From NCBI GenBank assembly GCA_019415335.1, contig DXKH01000141.1, positions 1 through 64,000 of the forward strand: a stretch of DNA of 64,000 nt, written 5' to 3'. The notes under the pieces were generated by a model, which was not told where the DNA came from, searched no databases, and saw only the letters and a list, made by a program, of their open reading frames with translations. Shown piece after piece: positions 33,135 to 41,692 of the stretch. The stretch is from Citrobacter sp. (lineage in GTDB: Bacteria > Pseudomonadota > Gammaproteobacteria > Enterobacterales > Enterobacteriaceae). The translations under genes were made by a program, and so were the position numbers. Position 1 is the stretch's first letter. Each line of letters opens with the position of its first letter.

Positions 33135-33784
33135 CAGTCCATACATTGAAGCAATGCCGCCCGGACCAGGAAGAAACCGAGTATTTCTGGAAGTTGTTTC
33201 ATGCGGCACAACGGAATGACGCTCGCTGGCACGGTAGTGAAATCAGCACTATCGCCGATGAGCTATCCCGGACGGATTTAGATCGTAACCAAAAACTGTT
33301 TCTTCTCCGTGCCTGGCAAGTGCTGGTAGACGACAAAGGTGGATTCGGGCGCTTTATGGGTGCCTTTGATACTTACGTCTACAACATCCAGGACCCGGAT
33401 GATGACTGCGTAGCCTGGAAGCCTGAACTGGCTAAGCTGCTACAGGATGGCAATCTGTTTGATGTTGTGCTGACGGCTTATCAGGAGGCCTGCCATGAGG
33501 GGAACGTTAATTGGGAGGCTGCGGTATCTCTTTCTGAGGAAAACGTAGAGCTGAAGCGCAAACTCTACGCAGCAGAGAAGCGCATAGCAGAACTGGAGGC
33601 AGAGAAAGAGGCGTTGCGTCCGGTTGGTGTTATGAGCGAGAGGGCATTTCACAGACTTGAGCGTAGCGAGTCTCGATTCATTGCCCTATGGCCAAGACCG
33701 GGGATTTATCTACCGCGTAAGCGCCCTGATGACGGCGTTATTGTTTACGCCAGAACAGGCGCTGGCATCGGTATGGGAGAATAA
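33131..33784 (+). CDS. Hypothetical phage protein with coiled coil
   Basis: A 217-residue protein starting MTVHTLKQCRPDQEETEYFW at an ATG behind AGGAG, overlapping the previous stop. Residues 1 to about 120 are helical and charged. A coiled coil (LSEENVELKRKLYAAEKRIA, then ELEAEKEAL) is predicted at about 135-170, and a basic domain follows. The upstream part of the open frame belongs to the previous gene in another phase. No family is recognised. Confidence 0.6.
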   Translation: MTVHTLKQCRPDQEETEYFWKLFHAAQRNDARWHGSEISTIADELSRTDLDRNQKLFLLRAWQVLVDDKGGFGRFMGAFDTYVYNIQDPDDDCVAWKPELAKLLQDGNLFDVVLTAYQEACHEGNVNWEAAVSLSEENVELKRKLYAAEKRIAELEAEKEALRPVGVMSERAFHRLERSESRFIALWPRPGIYLPRKRPDDGVIVYARTGAGIGMGE

Positions 33785-33786
33785 AT

Positions 33787-34092
33787 ATGTGGAGTAATGA
33801 GGAAAAAATATATCTTAAACAGAACTATCACAAATTTGATATTTCGCATTTATCAACCAGACTCGGAAAAACACCTGCCGCAATAAGACAAAAGGCATAT
33901 GTACTTAATTTAACGAATAAACATGAACGTCGGGGAAATGAACATCATTTAACTAAATACCCTGATGAAGACGTTAAATTAATGAAGTTGCTAAGACTGG
34001 AGGGGATGAGGGTAAAAGAGATCGCAAATAAATTTGAGGTTACTCAGAGCATGGCTACACAATTAATTAACCTTCGCAGAGTGGCGGATTAA
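33787..34092 (+). CDS. SANT/Myb-like HTH phage protein
   Basis: A 101-residue protein with two helix-turn-helix units. The first is a SANT/Myb-like module (MWSNEEKIYLKQNYHKFDIS, HLSTRLGKTPAAIRQKAYVL), as in small phage DNA-binding proteins. The second is LRLEGMRVKEIANKFEVTQS near residues 75-94. Local base composition is AT-richer than the neighbours, suggesting separate acquisition. It starts three bases after the previous stop. Confidence 0.65.
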   Translation: MWSNEEKIYLKQNYHKFDISHLSTRLGKTPAAIRQKAYVLNLTNKHERRGNEHHLTKYPDEDVKLMKLLRLEGMRVKEIANKFEVTQSMATQLINLRRVAD

Positions 34093-34095
34093 ATC

Positions 34096-34881
34096 ATGAA
34101 AACAGAACGAATTAGCAATTTATCTCTGACCACTATTACCAGATTCACTAAAGAGCAGTTACTCAAGCGTCTGGAAGAGCAGATGTCGTCAGGACGCTAT
34201 GCGCTGGGCTTTGTGCAGGATAGTGAAATCCTGCGAGATATTGAAATGGATTTGCGCATTAATGAAATCGCGCTGGCAGCGCTAACCGCCCCGCCAGCTC
34301 CGGTAGTGCCGGTAGTTGATGCCGATGATAATTTCTATTCATGGTTCGGTAGAGAATGGCATGAGAATTATCAGCACAACCAATACACGACAGCAGCGAA
34401 ACAGATGCTCGGTGTTATGGCTGAATCTGCGTGGAAGGCTGGTCGCTGCGCCGCCATGCTTCAGGGGAAAGCCGAACCTATAAGCAAGCGCGAAAAGGTT
34501 CGCCGTGAGCACGCTGAATGGTCTGATGCCACGTTCGGCAATGTTGGCCCTGTTGGTCCACTTAAGCACCTATCGAAAGAGGCGTTGGAAGCCGCTGCTG
34601 ACCCATCCGATCCGCTTGAGTGGGCTGATATGCAGTTTCTGCTATGGGATGCGCAGAGGCGCATGGGGCTCTCTGACGAGTTCATCACCAGAGCGATGAT
34701 TGAAAAACTGGAGATAAACAAGGCGCGCCAGTGGCCCGAACCGAAAGACGGAGAACCGCGACTGCACATCAAAGAACAGTCAGAATCGGTGCTTCCGGAA
34801 ATTGAATGCGATATCTGCGGGCATGTATCTACTGACCCAGAGGGGCGGCACCACTGCTGCGAGGATAACAGCAATGATTGA
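34096..34881 (+). CDS. Hypothetical phage protein with C-terminal zinc motif
   Basis: A 261-residue mosaic protein. The N-terminal part has ITRFTKEQLLKRLEEQ, common in Ea22/EaA-like early phage proteins. The middle has DADDNFYSWFGREWHENYQ, and the C-terminus a probable zinc site CDICGHVSTDPEGRHHCC. Such modular proteins of the early left region recombine freely between lambdoid phages. The stop overlaps the next start. Function unknown. Confidence 0.6.
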   Translation: MKTERISNLSLTTITRFTKEQLLKRLEEQMSSGRYALGFVQDSEILRDIEMDLRINEIALAALTAPPAPVVPVVDADDNFYSWFGREWHENYQHNQYTTAAKQMLGVMAESAWKAGRCAAMLQGKAEPISKREKVRREHAEWSDATFGNVGPVGPLKHLSKEALEAAADPSDPLEWADMQFLLWDAQRRMGLSDEFITRAMIEKLEINKARQWPEPKDGEPRLHIKEQSESVLPEIECDICGHVSTDPEGRHHCCEDNSND

Positions 34882-35197
34882 TAAATATCGTTTAGATGAT
34901 TTACGGCTTGAATCCGGCGAAAAAGGTGAGCTCGCTCGATGGGTGATTCAGTTACAAACAGACCTGGATAGCGAGCGTAGAAAGGTCGTCGCGCCGCCAG
35001 TGCCTATAGTGCCATCCGGCTGGGTGCTGGTGCCATTAGTGCCTACACAAGAAATGTGCGATGCGGTGCTATGGAGTGCCTGCCCTTCGCTCGATGGTGA
35101 CGGAGCACGATTTATCTACAACGTTATGACTGATGTTGCACCCTATGCGCCTAGTATACTGCCACCGCCAGCAGTACCAAAACAGGAGGCTTTATAA
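34874..35197 (+). CDS. Hypothetical phage protein (Ea-type module)
   Basis: A 107-residue protein starting MIDKYRLDDLRLESGEKGEL, then LQTDLDSERRKVVAPPVPIV and PSGWVLVPLVPTQEMCDAVL. The PSGWVLVP phrase followed by an EMxxA-type helix is a recurring module of lambdoid early proteins. It starts inside the previous gene (8-nt overlap) and ends with AGGAGG, which serves as the ribosome site of the exonuclease gene. Confidence 0.65.
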   Translation: MIDKYRLDDLRLESGEKGELARWVIQLQTDLDSERRKVVAPPVPIVPSGWVLVPLVPTQEMCDAVLWSACPSLDGDGARFIYNVMTDVAPYAPSILPPPAVPKQEAL

Positions 35198-35198
35198 C

Positions 35199-35759
35199 GT
35201 GAATAACTTAATGATCGACCTCGAAACAATGGGTAAAAAACCAAATGCCCCAATCGTTTCAATTGGTGCTGTTTTCTTTGATCCTCAATCTCGTGAATTG
35301 GGTCCTGAGTTCTATGCAGTTGTCAGCCTCGAAAGTGCAATGGAGTCAGGCGCAGTTCCTGATGGCGATACTATTATTTGGTGGATGAAACAAAGTGCAG
35401 AAGCGCGGGCGGCAATTTGCATTGATGATGTAATGCCGATCGCCGATGCACTTTCTGAATTGAACCATTTTATTCTTCAGCACGCCGACAACCCGAAATA
35501 TATGAAGGTCTGGGGAAACGGTGCAACATTCGATAACGTCATTTTACGAGGTGCATATGAGCGCGCTGACCACATCTGTCCGTGGGAATTCTGGAATGAT
35601 CATGACGTACGAACAATCGTAACCCTCGGTCGCGGGATAGGATTCGATCCCAAGCGAGACATGCCATTCGATGGTGACATGCATAACGCACTGGCTGATG
35701 CCCGTCACCAGGCAAAATATGTATCAGCCATCTGGCAAAAATTAATTCCTGCTGAATGA
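35199..35759 (+). CDS. 3'-5' exonuclease (RNase AS/ExoVIII C-like DEDD family)
   Basis: A 186-residue DEDD-type exonuclease. The first acidic pair is in MIDLETMG (Asp and Glu), the second Asp is in WGNGATFDNVILRGAYE, and the last motif is HNALADARHQAKYV. It matches phage exonucleases of the 3'-5' exoribonuclease/ExoVIII-like group used in nucleic-acid turnover or recombination. Translation starts at a GTG 10 nt behind AGGAGG. No annealing protein of the Bet or RecT type is seen in the window. Confidence 0.85.
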   Translation: MNNLMIDLETMGKKPNAPIVSIGAVFFDPQSRELGPEFYAVVSLESAMESGAVPDGDTIIWWMKQSAEARAAICIDDVMPIADALSELNHFILQHADNPKYMKVWGNGATFDNVILRGAYERADHICPWEFWNDHDVRTIVTLGRGIGFDPKRDMPFDGDMHNALADARHQAKYVSAIWQKLIPAE

Positions 35760-35779
35760 ATTAATAGAAGAGGTAAATT

Positions 35780-35965
35780 ATGACTACTACCGATTTTATG
35801 GAAGAGCAGGAAGTGTTTGACCTGCTCAAAAAGAAAAAAACAGCAATCTGGCGTTTACGAAAAGAACATGGATTCCCTAACCCGGTACTTACCTACCCTT
35901 CCCGATACAGCAGAAAAGCTGTAATGAAATGGATAGATGAGGGTGGCGTCAACCGAGCTGTTTGA
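35780..35965 (+). CDS. xis: Excisionase / AlpA-like DNA-binding protein
   Basis: A 61-residue winged-helix protein of the AlpA/excisionase type: EEQEVFDLLKKKKTAIWRLR, then HGFPNPVLTYPSRYSRKAVM, the MerR-like recognition part. It is the last gene of the plus-strand early operon and its 3' end overlaps the convergent integrase by 17 nt, the expected partner. It probably directs excision and may repress integrase expression. Confidence 0.8.
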   Translation: MTTTDFMEEQEVFDLLKKKKTAIWRLRKEHGFPNPVLTYPSRYSRKAVMKWIDEGGVNRAV

Positions 35966-37118
35966 CATGCCAGAATATCTTATCAGCATACAGTTCATAC
36001 GCCGCTTTCTGCTCCACCAGCCAGTCGTGTTTGTTATAAACCGCCATCACTCCCCCGAGCTCATGCCCCAACATCTTTTCAAGGACGTGGGGCATCACCC
36101 CCTCCCCCGATAAGTTTGTCACCAGCGATCGCCTGAAGTCGTGTGTTCGCCACTCCGGAATATCAATTTTATCCCTTAATTTTTTCATGTATAGATTGGC
36201 TGACGAGCGATCTATCGCCTTGTCCAGTTCCTGACCAGGAAAAAGAATATCCCTGCCGGAATTGAGTAACCTTTCCACGTATGGTTTCACCTGGTCGAAT
36301 ACAGGACGCCGGATAACGTTCCCCATCTTGGAATGCTCTCCTGGTGTGGTCCAGATGAGATCATCCATATTAAACTCGCTGGCAGTTGCAAGCCGCAATT
36401 CAGACAAACGGGCCCCCCATAGCAACAGCAACTGGTGAAGAACTTTGTTGGAGGAAACGATCTTGCTGTTCTCCAGTGCCAGCCAGACTTTTGCAAGCTC
36501 GGTATAGGTGAGAACCCGGCTACCAACATCGGGCTTTTTCCCAATGGTTTTAACGCTGAGTTTCAATACGTCACATGACGGGATCAACTGACGACTAATG
36601 CACCAGTTCATCACGGATCGAAGCTGGAGAAGTAATACCCTGGCTTTCTTGCCGTTCTTCTTTTCCTGCTTATCGAAGAACCTGACCCAGGATGAAACGG
36701 GAATGTTGACTACCGGCGCATCCGGGAATTCTGTGTACATGGTGTTGTACACAACAGACTTGTACAGCGTCTGAGTGTTGGGCTTGAGTGTCTCAACGTA
36801 TTTGGTCCACCACTGATCCAGACACTCCTTCAACGTTAGCTCGCCATCTTCTTTGGCAAAATAATTTTTAGGGTTCAGTCCCTTGATGTACAATTCGCGC
36901 ATCTCACCGACTATCACGCGAGCCTCTTTGAGAGACATAGCAGGATATCGGCCAACAGAAAGGCGAACAGGCTTACCGTTCCATCGGTAACGATACTGAA
37001 ACGTAATCGTTCCGGTTGGGGTGATACGCACACTCAGACCGTCACCATCTGTGACTTCGGGTGCGCCATTGTAAGGCTTGGCATTTATGCTGCGAAGTTT
37101 GGTATCACTGAGGGCCAC
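35949..37118 (-). CDS. int: Tyrosine-recombinase integrase (P4-like)
   Basis: A 389-residue integrase with an N-terminal DUF4102 arm-binding part (ALSDTKLRSINAKPYN, YRWNGKPVRLSVGRYP), a core-binding helix bundle and the catalytic set Arg237 (GARLSEL), His326-x-x-Arg329 (HDFRR), His352 (LGHELGG) and Tyr361. It reads inward, away from the tRNA-Arg gene, like P4-type integrases. It overlaps excisionase at the 3' end. No frameshift is seen, so it is likely functional. Confidence 0.92.
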   Translation of the reverse strand: MALSDTKLRSINAKPYNGAPEVTDGDGLSVRITPTGTITFQYRYRWNGKPVRLSVGRYPAMSLKEARVIVGEMRELYIKGLNPKNYFAKEDGELTLKECLDQWWTKYVETLKPNTQTLYKSVVYNTMYTEFPDAPVVNIPVSSWVRFFDKQEKKNGKKARVLLLQLRSVMNWCISRQLIPSCDVLKLSVKTIGKKPDVGSRVLTYTELAKVWLALENSKIVSSNKVLHQLLLLWGARLSELRLATASEFNMDDLIWTTPGEHSKMGNVIRRPVFDQVKPYVERLLNSGRDILFPGQELDKAIDRSSANLYMKKLRDKIDIPEWRTHDFRRSLVTNLSGEGVMPHVLEKMLGHELGGVMAVYNKHDWLVEQKAAYELYADKIFWHVKQLG

Positions 37119-37313
37119 GGCTTAGTATCCTGTACACACTGAACTTCAGCATTCTGTACTCAATCTGTACGCAATGGCAAGTGAACGAAGTGATTTCATA
37201 AGCGGAAACATGAGAAAGGTTACGAAATAAAAGGAATGAAATGCTTGATGGGGTGCGGACTGATAGGATAACATTCAACACAAGAAGAACACTTAAAAAT
37301 CAGTTAGTTCAAA
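37119..37313. other. Probable prophage right end / attR region
   Basis: This stretch between the integrase start and the tRNA holds no gene. It should contain the integrase promoter and arm sites and the phage-host junction. No clear strong tRNA promoter is seen directly ahead of argW, which is compatible with phage DNA having replaced the native upstream sequence. The exact junction cannot be fixed without the left end. Confidence 0.45.
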
Positions 37314-37388
37314 GTCCCCTTAGTTAAATGGATATAACGAGCCCCTCCTAAGGGCTAGTTGCAGGTTCGATTCCTGCAGGGGACACCA
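37314..37388 (+). tRNA. argW: tRNA-Arg (CCU), argW
   Basis: A complete 75-nt tRNA with encoded CCA. The acceptor GTCCCCT/AGGGGAC is perfectly paired, the anticodon stem AGCCC/GGGCT encloses CTCCTAA with anticodon CCT at 37347-37349, and the T arm has GGTTCGATTCC. The sequence is nearly that of E. coli argW, a well-known phage and island integration site (CPS-53, Sf6). The prophage lies on its 5' side. Confidence 0.95.
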
Positions 37389-37749
37389 TATCTACTTCTC
37401 CTGTCGTCTCGTCAACCCAACTCAATAAAATCCTAAAATAATCAATACATCACCCGCTATTCAGGCTTATCAACATCAACCTGTACCTACCCCACTCCAC
37501 CGGAATCAAGTGCCACTTAGGTGCCTGGATGGGGCTTATCGTGTTCAATGGAAAGTGGGGCCCCCAAATGCCACTCAATGCACGCCAGGACAAAACGGGA
37601 AGAAGCGAGAAAAACTCTGGCCGCTGGAAGTACTATCGTTATTGCAACGGATAGAGAAACGCGGGGCATATGGACTGCCCCTCCCCCGGTAGACGATCCG
37701 GCCCTATACCTAAGCAGGCCATATGTGTTAGATATCTGACCTGATATCC
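37389..37749. other. No gene recognised downstream of argW
   Basis: About 360 nt without a convincing gene. Short frames on both strands have no ribosome sites or family likeness. A stretch near 37640-37730 reads like a decayed coding remnant but cannot be assigned. This is the likely boundary between argW and the type VI secretion leftovers. Confidence 0.5.
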
Positions 37750-38592
37750 TCATTTATCTTCTGTTGGTTTCAGCACCATCGAATGTCCTTCCAGCTCAAT
37801 GACTCTCGGTTTATCCGGATCGAGGTCTGCCCGCGCCAGTACCAGCCGCCAGTCATTCCAGTCCGCGCCGAAAAATTTGAGAGAAATAAATAAAACAGCG
37901 TAAATCCCGGCCATAACAGGTGCGCTACGATAAAGCTCAAAATAGATATCACCCTCACGCCCACACTCACACTGCGGCGTCATGGTTATTGTCCTGAACT
38001 CAGGGAAGGCTATTGCATAGACAACATAGTGATCGCCTCTTCCCATCACGGCCATTTCCACATAGTCACCGGCTCGGACATGAGTCTTTCCCAGCCAGCC
38101 GCTAAATGGCACGCCATTAATCTTTCCTCGAACAAAATCACAGGCATCTTTTATGCGAATTTTGCTTTGCCCCGTGACAGCAGAACCGGCCGCATTTCCC
38201 GTTACCGCAAGTAAGAGGCTTCCCACCTGGTCACTGGCTTCTTGTGTGGCAAACTCTTCCGGGTCATATTCACGATCGGTGAAATAACCGATCACTTTCT
38301 GCACACTAAATTCTTCCAGCACACCACTAACCTTAAACAAAGGCTTACGCGGTGGTAGCTCTGGAGGTGGTGGTTCCGTTGCCAGGATTGCTTCCAGTTG
38401 CGGGATTTTCTCTTCCAGGGATGCAATCTCTGCTCTGATGCCGTCCATATAGCGAGCAGACAAATTTTCATTATGTTGATTCCTTTCCAGATTTTCCCGT
38501 CGGTTCTTCAGTTGAATCCTGGAACCCGATAGCTCCATTTTGAGTTCTTCAAAATTAGTAAACTCACCTGAAGCTTTTCTGTTCTTGTTCAT
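37750..38592 (-). CDS. Putative type VI secretion system effector (paralog 1)
   Basis: A 280-residue protein of a family labelled putative T6SS effector in enterobacteria. A charged N-terminal coiled coil (ARYMDGIRAEIASLEEKIPQ) is followed by a proline patch (EPPPPELPPRKP) and the conserved core FKVSGVLEEFSVQKVIGYFT, DACDFVRGKINGVPFSGWLG and GDYVEMAVMGRGDHYVVYAI. One membrane segment lies near residues 230-247. It is closely related to the next gene, showing a tandem duplication, and is shorter at its C-terminus. Biochemical activity is unknown. Confidence 0.75.
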   Translation of the reverse strand: MNKNRKASGEFTNFEELKMELSGSRIQLKNRRENLERNQHNENLSARYMDGIRAEIASLEEKIPQLEAILATEPPPPELPPRKPLFKVSGVLEEFSVQKVIGYFTDREYDPEEFATQEASDQVGSLLLAVTGNAAGSAVTGQSKIRIKDACDFVRGKINGVPFSGWLGKTHVRAGDYVEMAVMGRGDHYVVYAIAFPEFRTITMTPQCECGREGDIYFELYRSAPVMAGIYAVLFISLKFFGADWNDWRLVLARADLDPDKPRVIELEGHSMVLKPTEDK

Positions 38593-38657
38593 AACACTGC
38601 TCCCAGCGCCTTATTAAACGCTTCCTGCTGATTGTCACATTCTTTATTACTGCGCAT
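38589..38657 (-). CDS. 22-residue ORF coupled to effector paralog 1
   Basis: A short frame starting MRSNKECDNQQ and ending NKALGAVL, behind AAGGGA, whose stop overlaps the start of effector paralog 1 (ATGA). The end KALGAVL is identical to that of the remnant preceding paralog 2. It is most likely a trimmed 3' end of a lost upstream partner gene that still couples translation. Confidence 0.45.
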   Translation of the reverse strand: MRSNKECDNQQEAFNKALGAVL

Positions 38658-38669
38658 CAGAAATCCCTT

Positions 38670-39671
38670 TCAGTAATAATAAAAATAATGTCGGTATGAC
38701 GTATCAAAGGGCATATCTCGATCTGTAACGGGTGGTATATCCAGAGATATTTGTTTTAATCGCTCTTTAGTTGATTTTTTTAGATCAACCCATCGAGGCT
38801 TAGAAAATTTAAGCGTACTGAAGATGTCTTCAGCAAGTTTTATTACTGGTCCCGGATCTTTTCTTATGAGGTAAATAGAACGCCAGAAAGCCAAAATTAG
38901 TGCAATGCTAAATATTGCTGTGCCAAACGCAATTACTTCCCAGTCCAGCCCCATAAAACGCAGGACAATTAAAAAAGCCAGATATACACCGGAGATGGCA
39001 GGAAATCCGCATCCTTTGCCAAAGCTAATTTCAGCCTCACGTCCATTGCTGCAACGCGGTGTAATAGAAATTGTCCGTAACACTGGGAGCATGATGGCGT
39101 ACACCAGATAGTGCCCATCTTTCTCGCTAATAGCCATTTCAACATAATCACCAGGCCGAACATGGGTTTGCCCCAACCAACCATGAAAAGGAATACCGTT
39201 GATCTTTCCTCGAACAAAATCGCAGGCATCATTTTGACGAATTTTACTTTGCCCTGTGACAGCAGAACCAGCTGTATTTCCTGTCATCGCCAATAAAAGG
39301 CTACCCACTTGATCGCTAGCCTCCTGTTGGGCAAAGGCTTCGGGATCATATTCACGATCGGTGAAATAGCCGATCACTTTCTGCACGCTGAATTCTTCCA
39401 GCACACCACAGACCTTAAACAACGGCTGACGTGGTGGCAGCTCTGGTGGCGGTGGCTCTGTAGCCAGGATTGCTTCCAGTTGCGGGATTTTCTCTTCGAG
39501 AGAGGTAATTTCAGTAGTCAGACGCTTTAAGTACATTGATAAATCAGGGTCATCCTGATTTTCTTCCAGGCTTTTTTTGTCTATCCTTAGACTAATTCTG
39601 GCGCTAGATAACTCTCTTTTTACTTCTTCGAAATCAGTAAACTCACCCGAATATTTTCTGTTCTTTGTCAT
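38670..39671 (-). CDS. Putative type VI secretion system effector (paralog 2)
   Basis: A 333-residue paralog of the preceding gene with the same order: coiled coil (YLKRLTTEITSLEEKIPQLE), PPPPELPPRQP, the core FKVCGVLEEFSVQKVIGYFT and GDYVEMAISEKDGHYLVYAI. It keeps a longer C-terminus with two membrane segments (about residues 231-250 and 254-272) and a basic cytoplasmic tail. The core is nearly identical over about 150 residues, suggesting recent duplication or gene conversion. Function unknown. Confidence 0.75.
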   Translation of the reverse strand: MTKNRKYSGEFTDFEEVKRELSSARISLRIDKKSLEENQDDPDLSMYLKRLTTEITSLEEKIPQLEAILATEPPPPELPPRQPLFKVCGVLEEFSVQKVIGYFTDREYDPEAFAQQEASDQVGSLLLAMTGNTAGSAVTGQSKIRQNDACDFVRGKINGIPFHGWLGQTHVRPGDYVEMAISEKDGHYLVYAIMLPVLRTISITPRCSNGREAEISFGKGCGFPAISGVYLAFLIVLRFMGLDWEVIAFGTAIFSIALILAFWRSIYLIRKDPGPVIKLAEDIFSTLKFSKPRWVDLKKSTKERLKQISLDIPPVTDRDMPFDTSYRHYFYYY

Positions 39672-39806
39672 AGCACCGCTCCCAGCGCCTTCAGGTGATA
39701 GCGGTTGAGACTTAACGCATCCAGAACAGGAGGAACAGTGGTCATCGTGGCTTCCTTGTACTGACCCGACACCCGATGGGTTCCATGCCGGGGACGATTA
39801 TGTTTC
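39668..39806 (-). pseudogene. 3' remnant of a T6SS effector/partner gene
   Basis: In one frame about 45 codons can be read ending in HRVSGQYKEATMTTVPPVLD and then LNRYHLKALGAVL, with a stop overlapping the start of effector paralog 2. This reads like the C-terminus of a larger protein whose 5' part has been replaced by the end of the tssL gene at about 39806. An internal ATG at 39745 could allow a 25-residue product. Confidence 0.55.
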
Positions 39807-40502
39807 TCAGCCCGGCAGGACTGATCTGAGTAAATGCTGTAATGAAGACTGCAGACCAGCCATCAGCCCGAGGGTCACCACCAACGCCAGGGTGATATGG
39901 GCGAGGCGGGAATGGAACAGCGTGCCGTGCACCGTCGGGCGGCGCTCCACAATGAGTGGTGCCGACAGCAGAGGGTCGCCTTCAGGTACCAGCGCATTGA
40001 GGGATTCAAGCAACTGGTCAAATTCGCGCTTGTGTTTATGTACTTCAGCGCGTCCCATCCCCAGGGTATAGACCCGCTGATGCAGCACCAGCAAACGTCT
40101 GTCCGGTGCTATCTCTCGCAGCAACTGCCGGGTGCGCTCTCTGATGTTCTCTCCGGCATGCATGGTGAGCAGGTAAACACTCTGTAATGGCGCATGCAGC
40201 CAGGCGACATTGTCATCCCATTCGGCAGTATTCAGCACCACGTAATCCACCAGCGCACACTGTGCCAGAAGAACATCCTGTATAAACGCCTCAGACGCTT
40301 TCGTGTTTTTCAGCGTTTCCTGCACCTGCTCCACCAGTTTTACACCACGACGATAAAACGCTTCATCGCGCACCAGCGCAGGCTGATGGTGAATGTCCAT
40401 GATAAAAAGGTACGTATCCTGCAGCAGGGTATCGATATATACACTGGCACTGTCATCTGTGGCAGGAGGGAGTAAATGAGATGAATGGGCTGACAAATCC
40501 AA
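39807..40502 (-). CDS. tssL: Orphan TssL/DotU-family type VI secretion protein
   Basis: A 231-residue IcmH/DotU protein. The cytoplasmic helical domain shows YIDTLLQDTYLFIMDIHHQP, QCALVDYVVLNTAEWDDNVAW and RLLVLHQRVYTLGMGRAEVH. One C-terminal membrane helix (about residues 207-224) anchors it. In a working T6SS, TssL forms the membrane complex with TssM and TssJ, but no other tss gene is present here, so it is an orphan or a relic. It is followed directly by a truncated partner gene. Confidence 0.85.
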   Translation of the reverse strand: MDLSAHSSHLLPPATDDSASVYIDTLLQDTYLFIMDIHHQPALVRDEAFYRRGVKLVEQVQETLKNTKASEAFIQDVLLAQCALVDYVVLNTAEWDDNVAWLHAPLQSVYLLTMHAGENIRERTRQLLREIAPDRRLLVLHQRVYTLGMGRAEVHKHKREFDQLLESLNALVPEGDPLLSAPLIVERRPTVHGTLFHSRLAHITLALVVTLGLMAGLQSSLQHLLRSVLPG

Positions 40503-41086
40503 AATACGTCACATCCTGTGCTGAATATTTTGTTGCTAAGCTTATTCCGGTTTAAAAACAGATCAATAAGGTGAAGCGTAACAAACAGTAACTGGCAAAT
40601 GTTTTATTCACGAACATCCACAGGCAGTCTGGCATTGAATGATGTCAATCATTATTTCCCCCGACTCAGGAATATTAATTCTTCATAAAATTTATTTATT
40701 CAATGAATTGATTATCGAAAAACATTCACTAAAAATTTATGTAATTCAGTTTTTTCTAAAATGAGATGAAATTATTTATGGATTCTGAATATCACAACGC
40801 ATATCCGAGAACGCCTCATAGCATCTACGTGACCTGCGGGCGGCCCGCCGGCGAATCTCGGGCAAAACGAGTATTTTGGTTATTCAACGTATCTATCTCA
40901 AAGAGAGTAGACCTCAGGATTACCGGGGCGGTTAAAATAGCCCTCATAAACACAACTCAATGTGTCTTTTTAGAGTATCCTCACGCCGTCAATGGGTTTG
41001 CGAGGGATCAGGCTCTTAGCCAAAGTTAAAATTAAGAACATCCATTCTGGAGACAATAATGTACCGAAGCGTTTGATAAAGCAGGA
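40503..41086. other. AT-rich intergenic region with a doubtful ORF
   Basis: About 580 nt between tssL and the next recognisable gene. An 87-codon frame on the plus strand (40766-41029, starting MKLFMDSEYHNAYPR) has a weak ribosome site and no family likeness; it may be a real small gene or chance. Upstream of it the sequence is AT-rich with several promoter-like boxes. Nothing else is supported. Confidence 0.4.
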
Positions 41087-41578
41087 ATGGATATCACCGT
41101 GCATAAAGGTATTCTTCAGCGAGAATGCTCAACCCTTTATCGCGCGGATGTTAGAAATGAAATCAATAGACTACGTTCAGCGACCGATGACGATCTTAGG
41201 GCGCCAAATGCAGATTCCATTGCGCGTCGAACGGCATGGTTCTGTGAGAATAGCGCGATACTGCGTACTGAACACAGTAATCTGTTAGAAGCGGCCCATC
41301 ACTTGCTGGTAAGCCGATTTAACACCACAGCAGATGAAATGCCGGTGGTGGTGAGAAGTGAAAAACAGATCACGTTCCATTCCATGAATTTTTGCCCAAC
41401 GCTAGAGGCATGCAAAATATTACGTCTGGATACACGGCACGTGTGTAAACTCCTGAATGAAGATTCCACAAACAGGCTGGTCAAACATATTGACCGCAAA
41501 CTTCGCTTCTCACGGAATTACGTGAATCTACGTCCCTATACGCCTTTTTGCGAAGAATTTATCTCACTTGATGATTGA
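41087..41578 (+). CDS. L-2-amino-thiazoline-4-carboxylate hydrolase-like protein
   Basis: A 163-residue protein. The C-terminal half has FHSMNFCPTLEACKILRLDT followed by RHVCKLLNEDSTNRLVKHID and the ending YTPFCEEFISLD. This is the spaced-cysteine layout of ATC-hydrolase-like (domain pfam14196-type) proteins as I know them. The N-terminal half has a helical segment with an Arg-rich start. The ribosome site (GCAGGA) is very close to the ATG. Assignment is tentative; the catalytic role is not shown. Confidence 0.5.
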   Translation: MDITVHKGILQRECSTLYRADVRNEINRLRSATDDDLRAPNADSIARRTAWFCENSAILRTEHSNLLEAAHHLLVSRFNTTADEMPVVVRSEKQITFHSMNFCPTLEACKILRLDTRHVCKLLNEDSTNRLVKHIDRKLRFSRNYVNLRPYTPFCEEFISLDD

Positions 41579-41660
41579 TATTTCAGGAGAGATCGTCCGT
41601 GAAATAAAAATGCATCATCACGATAAAATATATCCCTTGCTGTATTCACTCGCCTGTTTT

Positions 41661-41688
41661 CGACGCCCGCCTTACTGGCCGGGCGTCG
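41661..41688. terminator. Hairpin between convergent genes
   Basis: A 9-bp GC-rich stem CGACGCCCG/CGGGCGTCG (41661-41669 with 41680-41688) lies between the hydrolase-like gene and the DUF1062 gene, which converge. Neither side has a clear U-run, so it may work poorly as a terminator or protect transcript ends. Confidence 0.45.
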
Positions 41689-41692
41689 TCGT

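Noticed and set aside
37510..37739. Overlapping small frames after argW with a phrase slightly like a Toprim motif (IVIATDRE)
   Set aside because: No ribosome site, wrong surrounding residues and no family length; probably chance or deeply decayed sequence.
40992..41288. A 98-codon frame overlapping the start of the ATC hydrolase-like gene
   Set aside because: Competing frame without family likeness; the other frame has the conserved cysteine layout at its end.
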